DNA of 64,000 nt from Lates calcarifer (Eukaryota; Chordata; Actinopteri; Centropomidae): positions 679,030 through 743,029 of the forward strand of contig NC_066838.1 in NCBI RefSeq assembly GCF_001640805.2, written 5' to 3'. A program made the position numbers and the translations under genes. Positions within the stretch are counted from its first letter, which is position 1; each line of letters opens with the position of its first letter. The notes under the pieces are model-generated. The model did not search any database. It was not told the origin of the DNA and was given only the letters and a program-made list of their open reading frames with translations. Of the stretch, positions 1 through 11,371 are shown piece after piece.

Positions 1-320
1 CAGGAGACTTGTCATCACAGATCAGACTCTACAGCTCCAGAGGCAGAAATACCTGCAGAAAGAGACAGAAGAGGAGAGAGAGACGGAAGAGCACAATACT
101 ACAGGAAAGAGGAGATACTGAGTTAGTAACATGTAATATGGGATATGAATCCATACTGATGGAGAGAGAGAGAGAGAGAGAAGCTCAGTGCATCATGGGA
201 GATCTCCCGGCAGTCTAGGCCTATAGCAGCATAACTAAGGGATGGTTCAAGCCTAAGCCAACCCTAACTATAAGCTTTATCAAAGAGGAAAGTTTTAAGC
301 CGACTCTTAAAGGTACAGAG
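1..320. repeat. Dispersed repeat, copy A
   Basis: The first ~40 bases and the stretch from about 145 to 317 reappear nearly unchanged at 32658-32897. Both copies contain a (GA)n run (here 161-182). Read on the minus strand, the shared part encodes a short peptide of the type TFKSRLKTFLF. That resembles the C-terminal end of LINE (L2/CR1-type) reverse transcriptase ORFs, so a retrotransposon origin is possible but unproven. After base 317 the two copies diverge. No host coding sequence was seen. Confidence 0.6.
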
Positions 321-3065
321 GGTGTCATTAGTGTGTGTTTCCAGCTGTTGGGGAGTGCTACTGCATAGTTAGTGTCTCCAGAGATGTGTGAAATCTGCTG
401 AAGGTCCTCAAGTAACGTCACTTGAGTCACTGTGGGTTGGGTCTGAAGAGTACAAGGTTAAAAAGTAAAAAGGTCAAGGTCTGTGGATGCGGAAAGAAAT
501 GAGCTTGAAGGCGTTTGCTAGACCTTTACTTATGTAAAAAAAAAAAACAGAATGATTGTTGCTGTGATGTACATTTACAGCAAATTTGTTAAGCACTATG
601 GGTACATGGTAACCACTCGTAAATTTTCAACTGGCTGCTGTAATCAGACTGTTCTCTCTCGCCATGGTATGACCATGGATGCTGATAACCAGCTAACAGA
701 GCAGTTCCAGAGAACCCAATTTAGTACTAGTGCCTCCTCACATCTCTGAAAATTTTCAGGTGGGCATAATGTTTAATAGATTACTCAGTTGACTCAATTA
801 TTAAAAAATCCCATAATCTTGAACACCTTTCGGGCATGGTAGGAATCTCATGCACTGCTGGGTTTAGATATCTCACTATTAAGAAAGACCCCTTTAGTGG
901 AATAATCCCAACATTCCTTACCCTATTGCAGATGGAACTTTAAAGAAATGGGCCAGTAAAGGGATTGAAACAGTCAGCGACCTATATAGTAACAATATAC
1001 TGTCTAGCTTTCAACAATTCTGCTTAATAATTAGCAAGTACATTCTGCTGTTAATGAAATATGATGTTTGAAGTGCAAACATTCATATGAAGAGCTGTAG
1101 CTTCCATAATGGTCTGTGATTGTTTGAACTCTCCTACTTGTGGGTTGGAAATAAGTTTTGGTCATAATCTAGACCCGCACTCATTGCGTCTTAAAAACTT
1201 TCTTTGAAATTGCCTTAAAACTGTGATACTGTCTTATGTTCTTTTAATTTCCCTCTCTTTAACCCATCACTGAAACTGAAACTGTCTGCAAAGGGAAATG
1301 TAGGACATGTCCAAACAGAGTGTGTGGACTGGTTTTCTGGGGCAGAAGAGGCTAGAGTGCAGCAGCTGCAAAGTGAGAATAACAGGCCATCTCAGTAACA
1401 TTTTGAGACCCAGGTTTGTGTCAGGAGCAGTGGTGTTGTTTGCATATGAGCAAATGGTACATTTTGAATTTGTAGGAGAGGAAAAGGTCAATGCAATTGT
1501 GTGAGAGAAAGGCTGCTTTGTAACTGTTAATATCCAAAACTCTAAACTCTGAAATAGTTTACCATGGGGTTTACTATGGGGTATTTCTGGGGCCTCTTGG
1601 TTTTGGATCCCAAAATGAACGACCCAGGCACTTACAGCTGTTGAGCTGTCCTGTGATCTGAATGGTAAATAAAACCCAAGTGTAAATGTTAATTTTATAT
1701 TCCAAATGAGGTGGTTTATTCATAATGAAATCACATGGGTCAGTACAAGTGTTATCATAACCACTTTTCAGAGTGATGAAACTACTACCACATTGTAGTT
1801 TTTCTTTACACTTGTACATTTCTTCAAAAATACATGACAAATGTTGGGTTGACTGTTCCTAACAGCCATTAGTTGATTTTTAGAATGGCTAGAGTACAAT
1901 GATCTCCCTTCCAAACAGAAAACCACTAATTCTAACACCATGAAATAAAGTGGCAAATAAGTCTTAGCACAGACCTTTGCTCATCAAATTGTATTATTTC
2001 TGATGATATAATTATTAAAATATTTATCAGTTCACTGTAGGTAATGAGAGGATCTTAAGAGAATTGTATGCCTTCCATTCCTCATGGATAGATTACACAA
2101 CCAGCTCATGCACATCGATCCATTATAGGTCTGAATATCAGTTTACAAAGATATTCCTTTGTTTTTCATCAGTGGTATAAAGCTGTTCAGAGAAAGTGTC
2201 ACTGAAAATAGTCACACCATCAAATGATTTCTTGATCTTCAAGTATTCCATTAGGTCCTGTTCTCTCTAATGTGGTGAGTGAGAGACTTTGTAAGTGATT
2301 TTCAGTGACAGTCTGGACATCTTAAGAAGCAAAAATAATGTTCTTAATGTGCTCGTTTGATACAGTTAATGCGATAATTAATGGCCCTAATGGCTTCTCT
2401 CTTTCTGTTTAGGCTTCATCTCCTCATAAAAGAAGTATTCATCTGGGTTGATGTCTTTGTACATTTTCAAACAAAGCATCATGTACTCTAATGACAGCAT
2501 CAAGGTGTCTAAAATAAATTTTTTTGAGTCATTTTGTGAGAGAACACAGGGGAGTGACTGATGCTGTTTGAGGTTTTTGTTAGTTTGGTTTGATTCTCAG
2601 TTCAGTTGCTGTGTTTATAGCTTGTGCTTGTCTTTTTACACAAGAATGAAAAACAGCCTTGTTCACCTACAGTTCTTTCTAAATGTAAGAAAGTGCTTCA
2701 TCAGCCCAAGAGTGGTAATGTTTTTCTAAAATTTATAGAGAATCAAGAGATTTATGAAAGAATTCTGGCAGTAGGGCTGTCACCTTTATTTCAAAATTTG
2801 GGCTGCTGCTCAAATGTGAGAAATGCATCTGTTTTAATTCAAAATTTACAGTGCAACAGACCTCATGCTTCAGTGTGGATACTAGAAAGCTGTACTAAAT
2901 GCATCATTAAAGATAATTATGACTCTACACTTGCCTCATTTGGCTACATGATCTCATGGGATTACATACAAATGGCACACTAGTGATAGGTCAGACTTTT
3001 TAAATACCTTCTTAAACATCCAGAATAAAGACACTGTTGAATCACTTTCCTTTGAACTTTCCCAG
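321..3065 (+). other. Probable tpx2 intron, no recognised features
   Basis: This stretch precedes the first visible tpx2 exon and ends in a polypyrimidine tract and CCCAG acceptor at 3061-3065. The preceding tpx2 exon was looked for here, as a segment rich in Phe, Arg, Glu and Lys, and was not found. It probably lies left of the window. The open frame at 2624-2983 has no motif or compositional sign of a gene. No repeats were recognised with confidence. Confidence 0.45.
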
Positions 3066-3212
3066 GTACCACAGTTCAAAGCCAAGCCACTGCCAGATTT
3101 TGACAGTGTGGTCCTACCTGAAAAGAAAAAGCTGGAGCCAACGAAGCCAGAACCCTTCAGACTGCTCCTGGATGAGCGTGGCGCTGTCAGGAGCAGTCGC
3201 TGGGAACAGATG
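3066..3212 (+). CDS. tpx2: TPX2 internal exon (TPX2-family repeat region)
   Basis: This exon runs from a CAG acceptor to a GT donor, 147 nt in phase 0, and encodes 49 residues starting VPQFKAKPLPDFDSVVLPEK and ending RWEQM. It matches the C-terminal part of vertebrate TPX2 (human has FKALPLPHFDTINLPEKK followed by a PFCLETDRRGA-like block). TPX2 is a microtubule nucleator and Aurora A activator that is released from importin by RanGTP during mitosis. The FKA.PLP.F and EPF.L..DERGA patterns are the recognisable repeats. The next exon follows after a 99-nt intron in a compatible phase. Open reading, conserved residues and good splice sites argue for a functional exon. Confidence 0.88.
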
Positions 3213-3311
3213 GTATGATGGGATGTGCCACCAAACACACAGGAGCAGTTTTCATTCTCAGTCATGTCAGCCTTTACCTTGGAGTTTCAACATGATCCCT
3301 GTGCCTTGTAG

Positions 3312-3423
3312 GTAAAAGAAGAGCAGAAACAACAAGAACAGGCGACAGTATTCAAAGCCAGGCCCAACACTGTCACTCATAAAGAGCCTTTCCAACCCAA
3401 AAAGGAGGATCACGCTGCAGCAG
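3312..3423 (+). CDS. tpx2: TPX2 internal exon, next in series
   Basis: This exon follows a TTGTAG acceptor and ends at a GTAAGA donor. It is 112 nt and leaves one base for the next codon. It encodes [20 protein letters not shown], then a [13 protein letters not shown] block. Human TPX2 has the equivalent [19 protein letters not shown] segment. The remaining TPX2 C-terminus, a coiled, Glu/Arg-rich block of about 100 residues ending in a VHKA.P.RKY-type motif, was not recognised downstream in the following 19 kb. The gene is therefore partial here, on both sides. Confidence 0.88.
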
Positions 3424-3649
3424 GTAAGACTGTTAACACAGATCACCAACCCTAACCCAGCTTTATTTACACCTATCTGAGATCTTCATAGTCTAGAAAA
3501 ATGCATATTACTGACTGAGGCCTCAAACAGGTCTTAGCAAAACTTTGTACTTATTTTTAATAGTACACAAAGTAAAACAGTGAGTTATTTGGTCATAGAA
3601 ACTTAACATCCATTACATGGAGTCTGTAAGTCTTTTATCTGAACTTCAG

Positions 3650-4215
3650 GATTCAGGATTGAACCCACACCTCTGAGCTGTATTTCTTTGAGCATTTGAG
3701 TCTTGGGTAAGCCTAATAAGGATCAAAACCATGTCCTCAAAACTTCCAAGCACTCTTAATAACACCCCGAGGTAGTTGTAGAATGACACTTCACCAATAT
3801 TTGTTAGAGCATTCAAGTGTTTAATTGAGGTGCTTCAATAAGTGCAGCACCTGAAGCTTGAACCCTAGAATTAAAAATTTAAGAGTGGTCCTCTACCACC
3901 TTGAGCTATTTGACCAGACACACTTCAGTTTCATGTCTTACTTCAAAATTTAGGGAGCATTACAATGTTGGCACCATTGACCTCAAAACTTCTCAGTAGT
4001 TCTCTGACTCCTTGAGCCATTTGGTGATGACCATTTGAGCAGTGACCTTTTGTAACATCCTCTGGAAGTCAGACTTCTGGAAGATGACTCCACAACCTCA
4101 AACTTTCCGAGCAGTCTTGAGAGACCCTGAGCCATTTGGTCAGACACTTCTAAGCTGTATCACTTAGAGCCTATGGGCAATTTGAAAATGTGAGCTCCAC
4201 ATGAGGAATTTTGAA
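3650..4215. repeat. Degenerate tandem repeat, unit about 112-132 bp
   Basis: Related phrases recur in the same orientation near 3735, 3869, 3981 and 4096. Each has a CTCAAAACTTC-like start, then a CCTTGAGC.ATTTGGT-like block, often followed by CAGACACTTC and AAGCTGTAT. Spacings are about 134, 112 and 115 bp. The units are well diverged. No protein is encoded. It lies in what would be a tpx2 intron or downstream flank. Confidence 0.5.
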
Positions 4216-4310
4216 GCCCCAAACCTAAAGTGAAGACTGAAAAGTGAAAAGGAAAATTGCTGGTGCAATGTCTGGTTCAAATGCTGTATCAAAAAGAAGC
4301 TAGAGGTTGA

Positions 4311-4915
4311 TGGGGTTATTTGGCCCCAGATGTATTGGTCAACTATAGACCAATATCCAACCTCCCCTTTCTTTCTAAGATCTCGGATAAAGCAGTTGCA
4401 AAACAGCTTTGTGACTTTCTACAGGATAATAGTTTATTTGAGGATTTTCAGTCAGGATTTAGGTTGTATTATAGCACAAAGATGGCACTTGTGAAAGTAA
4501 CGACCTCCTAATTCCATCAGACAACAGACTTGTCTCTATACTTGTCTTGTTAGATCTTTGTGCTGCTTTTTATGCGACTGATCATCACATCCTTTTACAG
4601 AGACTGGAGTATTTTATTGGCATTAAAGGTACTGCACTAAACTGGTTTAAGTCCTGTCTATCTGCTTCAGGGCAGATGGCCGCCCACCCTGAGTCCGGTT
4701 CTGCTTGAGGTTTCTGCCTCTTAAAAGGAAGTTTTTCCTTGTCACTGTCACCTAGTGCTGTTCATGGTGGGAACTGTTGGGTCTCTCTCTGTAATTATAA
4801 TAATCTAAAGAGTATGGTCTAGACCTGCTCCATATGAAAAGTGCCTTGAGACGACTTTTGTTGTGATTCTGCGCTATATAAATAAAATTGAATTCATTTG
4901 AATTGAAATTTGGCT
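4311..4915 (+). mobile_element. L2-type LINE fragment (reverse transcriptase piece plus 3' tail)
   Basis: 4320-4508 encodes a reverse transcriptase segment with NYRPISNLPFLSK and a FQSGFR block, typical of L2/Maui-like LINEs of fish. A second frame continues with an LLDLCAAF..TDHHILL block, which corresponds to the catalytic-aspartate region with mutations. From about 4690 the sequence jumps to the conserved 3' tail (TTTCTGCCTCTTAAAAGGAA, then GCGCTATATAAATAAAATTG and TTGAA-type repeats). Stops, frame changes and an internal deletion show that it is dead. Confidence 0.85.
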
Positions 4916-5439
4916 GCTGATATGTAATCACTAAGTTCCCACCAGTTCAGCTGGTGCTGCAGAGTGTGACCTGTCTGTCCTGTGACCCAGGTCACTGCTT
5001 CATTTCCAACACACTCTTCACATCCTGACCTCTCTTCATCCTACCAATACTAAGGCTGGAAGTGTGCACAGGTATTCATAGATCTAACTAATCCTAATCC
5101 ACATGGCTTTAATCTGTTGTGAGAACAAGCCACTCTGCCTTAACATAGCCCTGTCTGGCCTGACCTGGCCTGGATGATGGTCCTAAATAATCTTTCCACT
5201 GAGGATGACACAGCAGGAAAAATGAATCAGCAGAGACAGGACATCTCAGATTACACAGCCCTCCCCCCGCTATCCACATGTTCTGTGCTGATTATGTTTT
5301 TATTTACTTGTTGCATGACTTCATTTGTTTTGTTTGCATCATGCTGTCCTTGCTTTTGTCATGCAACTACAAAATCTCATAAATGTAAAATGAGAACAAC
5401 TCTATTAAAATAGGCACTGCATCGTGATTATAAAAGCAC

Positions 5440-5670
5440 TGGCTGGGCGGCTGTGGCTCAGGAGGTAGAGCAGTCACCCACCAGTCGGAAGGTCAGTGGT
5501 TTGATCCTTGGCGCCTCCAGTCCACATGTTGAAGCATGAAGAATCCACTTTGTATGTTTAGAAACAAGTGCTGTGTGAATGGACAAATGTGACCTGTAGT
5601 GTGAAGCACTTTGAGTGGTCAATATGACTAGAGAAGCCCTATTTAAGCGCTGTCCATCACATGTTGTATA
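5440..5670 (+). mobile_element. tRNA-derived SINE
   Basis: The head carries tRNA-like polymerase III promoter boxes: an A box near TGGCTCAGGAGGTAGAGC (5454-5471) and a B box near GGTTTGATCC (5498-5507). The body ends with the AGCACTTTGAGTGGTC...CTAGA motif and a TTTAAGCGCTGTCCATCAC tail, which is common in teleost SINEs. The tRNA-like part has a long unrelated body and no CCA or acceptor pairing was checked, so it is not called as a tRNA gene. Confidence 0.75.
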
Positions 5671-5932
5671 TTTTCTTCAATGAATTCTAACCATCGTTGG
5701 CTATGAAAAAATAATTATGAAAATTATGAATGATTCTGAAATAATACTGTCAAACAGTAATTGTTGTGCTCTCATCATTTCTACAAAGATGATACAAATC
5801 TCAAAGATAGATTAGCAACTTTGCAGAGGTAAGTGCCATGATAGCATTTCTTTAGAAAATGTAAATTGTCATTATTGGACATACTGTGTTACTGCATGAT
5901 GATTGTGACTGCACTTAACTGAAATAGTATGC

Positions 5933-5935
<3 letters not shown>

Positions 5936-5977
<42 letters not shown>

Positions 5978-6025
5978 CACAGTATGGATTCATATCATAT
6001 AACATTGAATTGAATTGAATTGAAT
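5936..6025. repeat. (TA)n microsatellite with nearby (TTGAA)n
   Basis: An uninterrupted AT dinucleotide run covers 5936-5974. Four to five ATTGA/TTGAA pentamers follow at about 6003-6024. TTGAA-type repeats terminate many fish L2 LINE copies, so this may be the leftover end of one. Confidence 0.85.
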
Positions 6026-6189
6026 AAAATCAATTCTAACAAAGAAAATTACATTACACATTATGATACAAATCTTCTGTTATTTTTCAGCTTTGGCATT
6101 TTTCCACTCAAAGCAATTTTCTAACATAAAAAATACACAACAAATAATTTTCAGTACAAAAGAACAAGTGACAAGTCAGTGTCTATTGT

Positions 6190-6600
6190 TCACTGCTGCA
6201 GACTTTGTAAATTGATTCCGTGCTTGTTCAAGTGTTTCATCAGATCGTGTTGCCAGCAATGATGTCTTTTTTGCAGATATTGCATCGCACACTATTGGCA
6301 TCAATCTTGCTAAAATGGAGACACACTTCTCGGGCGCGTTTTAACCGCTTTGACACACACACACACATGTTGTAGTTCACAACACAGATATGTGTGAACC
6401 TTGTCTGTGTCTTGTCTGTAAAATGCTTACATATAGCACCCTTAAACCTGCAAAAACAGATTTTTTGTGCAGCTGGGGGCAGCAAAACTTGTTTATTTCC
6501 ACGTCCAGCAACAGAGCAACACAATTGTTCATTTGGAGTGGTGTTTGTGTCCACCTGATGAATCTTAATCTAATATCCACTCTCTTTTGACTATATTGTT
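6190..6600 (-). pseudogene. hAT transposase relic with BED-type zinc finger
   Basis: On the minus strand the frame covering 6240-6554 contains HFSKIDANSVRCNICKKDI, a BED zinc-finger N-half (CxxC). The expected remainder, a LMKHLNKHG-type block with the His pair, lies directly downstream in another frame (about 6190-6240). The zinc finger is therefore split by a frameshift. Vertebrate hAT transposases carry this domain at their N-terminus. No catalytic core is visible nearby. Confidence 0.6.
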
Positions 6601-7734
6601 GGTGTCTACCAACTCATCAGGGAATTACCTGGCTCTTTAGCTGCTACATGCTCCACTATATACATCAGCTTGTCTCTGTGTCTGTTAGCAACTAATCATC
6701 AGCCCACAGTGAAAGTTTTGAGGGAAACAACGCCCCACTATAAATAGAGAGATCTCTGCCTGTCTGTCTGTCTTTTGATTTTCTCCAAAGCTTCAAACAT
6801 CACTTTTCTACATGTTACTTGACATGCAGAAGCACTGCACCTGGACAGATTACAGTAAGTATTTTCCAGGGGTTTGACAAAGGCAAAACTCAATTGTGAG
6901 GGCACTTTACACACCATTCCCCAGACACTATTGGAGCAGAAAAGAGCACTCAAACCCAGCAATGACAGATGAGACTGACTACACACACTGCAGCCCGGGA
7001 AGCAAGCTGGAGTAATGAAGATCAAGCAATCAGCCCCTACCACCAGGCACATTTTGAGCCGGCACCGCACTAGTGTAGCAAATGACATGAGATTGTGTGG
7101 TGAAAGATGGTGTTATGCTGCTATTCAATGAGTCATGTCAGAAGAGAAGTAAAGTGAAATTCATATCCCTTGACCAGCATCTTCATGCCACTGAAGACAT
7201 TTTAAAGGAAGTAGCTGTGGTCTCACATCAATGACACTGTAGAAAGTTAGTAATGTCACTGAAAATAAACAACTAGTAGAGCAAGCAAGTTTTCTAGTTA
7301 TGCTTAATGACATCAGCTGACTGTATTTTTATGACTATTAATAAAGCAGATTTGGAGGCTGGATTTCTGGAATTCTGGTGAAAAACAACCAGGCCTAACA
7401 ACTGAGGCCTGCATTTGCAGAAATGAAATAGCCCCTGTGGATTAAATCCAAAAACATGAACTTTGACATACATGAACCATGTGACTTAAACATCCAGTGA
7501 GGCTTCCACTCACCTGAAGAAATGAAAAATGGTAGCAGATGATGGCAGCCTGACACAGATCCATGTGGACTGATGAGGAGACTGTAACATCCAAAGAAAT
7601 GAAATATTCTACTTCCATGATGTGTTCTACATTGTTTTTCACCATTTGGTCAAGGGTTTGGGTAACGGTCTCTCAATCATATCATCTTGTTGCACACTTT
7701 TTTCCCTGTAATGGTTTAATGATGCTCAACATGA
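6601..7734. other. Intergenic, nothing recognised
   Basis: No exon-like conservation, clear repeat or long coherent frame was recognised. The minus-strand frame at 6738-7088 has no motif and atypical composition for a gene. Confidence 0.4.
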
Positions 7735-7960
7735 AAATTAGTCTGGTTCTGCTCGAGGTTTCTGCCTCTTAAAGGAAGTTTTTCCTTGCCACTGTCTCCT
7801 AGTGCTGCTCATGGTGGGAACTGTTGGGTCTCTCTCTGTAAATACCTATTTTAAAGAGTATGGTCTAGACCTGCTCTATATGAAAAGTGCCTTGAGATGG
7901 CTTTTGTTGTGATTCGGCGCTATATAAATAAAACTGAATTGAATTTAATTGAATTGCACA
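7735..7960 (+). mobile_element. L2-type LINE 3' tail (5' truncated)
   Basis: Nearly the same sequence as the tail at 4690-4915: GGTTTCTGCCTCTTAAAGGA, GTGCTGCTCATGGTGGGAAC, AGTGCCTTGAGATGGC and GGCGCTATATAAATAAAACT, ending in TTGAAT repeats. Only the 3' end was inserted, as expected for a 5'-truncated LINE copy. Confidence 0.85.
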
Positions 7961-8238
7961 TGAGAACCTGCCAACCCACATGGACAGGAGGACACACAAG
8001 GACAATGCATGTTTCAAAGGACACTCCAGCACTGGGTTTACAATAAAAAAAGAAAATAAACAGATATAACAGCCAACAGGCAACAAATACCAAACACAAC
8101 ATAATAAACATACAGCATACAACAGTAACAATATGAAATTCTAAATTGTGTCTAACCACTGTTCAATATGTTGATATGACCACTAATATTTGACTGGATT
8201 CTGAAGATCAGGCACTTTGGACATAAAAGGGTTCAGTC

Positions 8239-8240
<2 letters not shown>

Positions 8241-8270
<30 letters not shown>
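8241..8270. repeat. (GT)15 microsatellite
   Basis: Perfect GT dinucleotide run. Confidence 0.95.
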
Positions 8271-8273
<3 letters not shown>

Positions 8274-8523
8274 GAGCAGCGGCACACAGCATTCAGTACA
8301 TGATGTCCCAGCACGTTTACAGCCTCAAAAATGATGGCTTGTTACTGTATGAACGTGAATCTCAGCGGCAGCATGAAGGAAGCAGTGCTGCCCTCCATCT
8401 GTCAGAAAAAGAATGAACATAGCAATTACACATGCAAAATCCAGTTTATTAAGATAATAATCACTTAAATCATTTTGTCATATTTTCAAAAATCTATATT
8501 GCAAAACAGTCATAAATGTGAAG

Positions 8524-9449
8524 TAGGGCTGAAAGATTTGGGGGAAAAAAATTGTGATTTTTCTGACAGAAAAATTGCAATTTGATTTGTGATATAATTT
8601 TGAAAGTCAAGTTTCAGTCCAGGATTCACTATATTCATGTGAAATATGTAATGGAGCATTACCATTTAAGATATCATTGAAATATTAACTGCTCTGTGTA
8701 CTAATCCAAGGATGAGAATGAAAATATATGAATCCAAAATGTATTTATTCTAACAATAAATGGTATAGAACATTCCCATAATGAACCATAGAACAACTCT
8801 CACAGAACAAACAGTAGCACCATGTTCTCTTGCCTTCTCTGCAGTAACTTTACATCAGTCATTCTGCTGCCTGTGCTGATTTTTCAAATGCTGATACACT
8901 GAGGGGGAATGACAGGAGACTGACAGGTACAGAGAGCCAGTAGAGACAGACACAGCTGATTAAAACTACAGGAAAATACAAAATATGGAAACAGTGCAGA
9001 CAAAGTTGGCATCTTGGTCACAGCTCAGTTATCTCTCTTACCGGCCTGTTGATGCTGTCAGTCTTTTAACTCATCATAACACCGGTAGTTTCAGCTTTAG
9101 CTGTGTCCGTTCTCATGACTAGCATACAGCTCTCACCTGACACCGGAGCGGAGAGAACCAGAGCGACTCACACTGCCTGCATCACACTGTCACTCTGCCC
9201 TCTGTTTTCATCAAGTATCTAACTCCTCAGTTAGTTTTGTGGTTTGGTCACTTTAAGACAAGATGTGGTTGTAAAGTTTACAGCCTGTCACTCTGTTGCT
9301 CCTGCAGTGCTCTGTGTGTGAACTGTGAGGCAGCTAACAGCGCGTCCACTGACTTTCTGTTATAAAAATAATCGCAGTCTTTGTGATTTACAAAACATAT
9401 TAGTTCAAATTAGGACTGTGGTTCAATTTTGATAAATCGTTCAGTCCTA
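8524..9449. mobile_element. Non-autonomous hAT-like element, copy 1 (intact ends)
   Basis: The element starts TAGGGCTGAAAGATTT and ends AAATCGTTCAGTCCTA, so the terminal inverted repeats match at 14 of 16 positions. It is flanked by near-identical 8-bp duplications, ATGTGAAG before (8516-8523) and GTGTGAAG after (9450-9457). An 8-bp target duplication is the hAT signature. It is 926 bp long with no transposase frame. Related copies lie at 41938-42459 and 58932-59670, and an internal fragment at 25878-25965. Confidence 0.85.
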
Positions 9450-9457
9450 GTGTGAAG

Positions 9458-10445
9458 AGATCAGTTCCTCATGTTATTCCAGTGTAAGGGATTGGGACAA
9501 AATCCACGGCTCTCTTGTAACAGTGCATTTCAGTTGTAGGCAAATCAACACAATTTCATTTGAAAAGACTGTAACTTTGGAAGATATCCAGTTGATTTGT
9601 CTTACTTAGACTACAAGCCTTGTATTTTATTCAGGTGAACTTAAGAGTACATTGTTGCACAAAACAAACCCTAACTCTCATCACTTACACTGGAATCATT
9701 TCCTGGTCAGTTTGAACAGGGGGGATGATTACAGTGACACATAATGCTTTCACTGTACACATAGTGTTTCAGGATAGACTATATACTAACTCAAAGGTGT
9801 ATTTGCTAGGTTTTTCAGAGCTTTCAAGCGTATTTCACAGTCCTTATCAGTGAATGGGGCTGGCTCAGGTGTCAGCACCTAAAAGTCTTAAGCTTCAGTC
9901 AATACATTGGGATTTTGAAAAGTGATTGTTATTAATCAGGTGTCAGTGGACAGCAGGGGAAAGATTAGAACAGAGATGGGGCAGAATCACTACTTATATA
10001 CAAGCACATGCTGTCATGTGATCAAAATTTCATACTTCAATCACATGATGACAATTGAGCCATGACAACTAAGAAAAATCCTACTCCGATGAATCATGGA
10101 CCATGTGGGACCACTGCCTTATGTTAGTCTATCCAGAACCTTCTTGGGTGAGACTGAAATTTGGGGAGGTTCAGTGTTCAAGTTCTTGTATGTCATACAC
10201 AGGTAGAAGTGAAATATTGTTTGTATCTGCACCATTTATCAATGATACCTGCTCAAGACCACCAAACACAAAGAAGTAGACCAGGGTTCACCTCCATTTA
10301 ATGTTTAGTCACCACATATTCCATGATCTTAATAGTTCCCAATGACTGATGATTAAGACAACAGAAAAAACAGAAAATATACTACACAAAATTCTGGTCA
10401 TGTTTTCAGACTTTCCTCTAATCTTTGCTCTCTTATCCATGCTGC
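9458..10445. other. Intergenic, nothing recognised
   Basis: No exon, repeat or RNA gene could be supported here on either strand. Confidence 0.4.
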
Positions 10446-10665
10446 CAGCATGGCTCTGTTGATTGCAAGGTCGGTCTGTCAGTCTGTCTGTCCACCACTT
10501 TGGTCCAGGCTGAAATGTTTTGGATTGGATACATTGCCATGAAATTTAGTTTCCACATTAATTCACCTCTTGTTTCAGAAATCATGTTCCCGGAAGAGAG
10601 AAACAGCATCTCTGCTGCTGCTTTTGTGTTCACAGATTCCTGAGACAACAAACTGTTTCACCCAC
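10446..10665 (+). repeat. Teleost dispersed repeat (CACTTTGGTCCAGGCTGAAA family), copy 1
   Basis: Contains CACTTTGGTCCAGGCTGAAA and then GATTGC.ATGAAATTT, shared with the copy at 20318-20770. I recognise this as a very common interspersed repeat in teleost genomes. The open frames on both strands here (10425-10651) are therefore repeat sequence and not genes. Confidence 0.65.
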
Positions 10666-11119
10666 ATGTCATTTAGGGCAGGAACATCAAATTGTTTTAA
10701 CAACCCATCAGGAAGTGAATTACACTAACACCAGAACTTAGACAAGAGCATAAACAACCCCTAACTTTTATGGAAAGAGGGAATATTTGATGTCCATTAC
10801 AAAGTACTTTAACTTACAGGGTGGACAAAAAGGAATGTAGTACTGTAAATAAAAAATAAAAATAAAAATGCAAATTCAATCCAAATGATCACCAATGGTA
10901 GATTTCAAAATTACATGTTAGACTGTACTTTTTATCAGGGGATAGAATGCTGTTTATCACTTGAGTGACTTTTACAGATGGAGGACAACAAGGTTTGAGT
11001 GTCATCGATGTTTGCATGATACATGATGCACATGTGTTTCATGTCCCCCGGCCCCAGAAAGTTCCATTGTGTTTCTGTATTTAGTTTCCTTACTATGACC
11101 TATTATATATAATAATGCA

Positions 11120-11371
11120 TAGTACTGTGCAAAGGTTTCAGGCACTACAAGTAAAGTGAGGATGCTTTCAAGAATAATGCAAAATCAAGTGACTCCATGA
11201 TGGTGAGAGCAGGACTCTGTGAAGACCAGACCTTTTCTCGCCTCTTTAGATAACTCTGGCTGTATTTTGGGCTTGTTGCCTTGTTGCAGACTGAATCTGG
11301 CAAAGAACAGACCCCTCGTGATGGATGAGAATCTAAACATATGAAGCGCTGAAATCTTTTGCACAGTATTG
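11120..11371. mobile_element. MITE with Tc1-type terminal inverted repeats
   Basis: The left end TAGTACTGTGCAAAGGTTTC and the right end (reverse complement CAATACTGTGCAAAAGATTT) match each other and the ends of the Tc1 element at 18708-19690. The right end is followed by TA, the Tc1 target. The element is only 252 bp and has no transposase. A half copy lies at 54177-54245. Confidence 0.75.

Noticed and set aside
2624..2983. 119-codon plus-strand open frame upstream of the tpx2 exons
   Set aside because: No motif, AT-rich context, no splice or promoter logic, no similarity to TPX2. A chance frame.
5454..5507. tRNA-like A and B boxes
   Set aside because: Part of a SINE with a long non-tRNA body, not a functional tRNA gene.
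6738..7088. 116-codon minus-strand frame
   Set aside because: Composition and lack of any domain suggest a chance frame.
10425..10651. Overlapping 72-codon frames on both strands
   Set aside because: They lie in a common teleost dispersed repeat that is also present at 20318.
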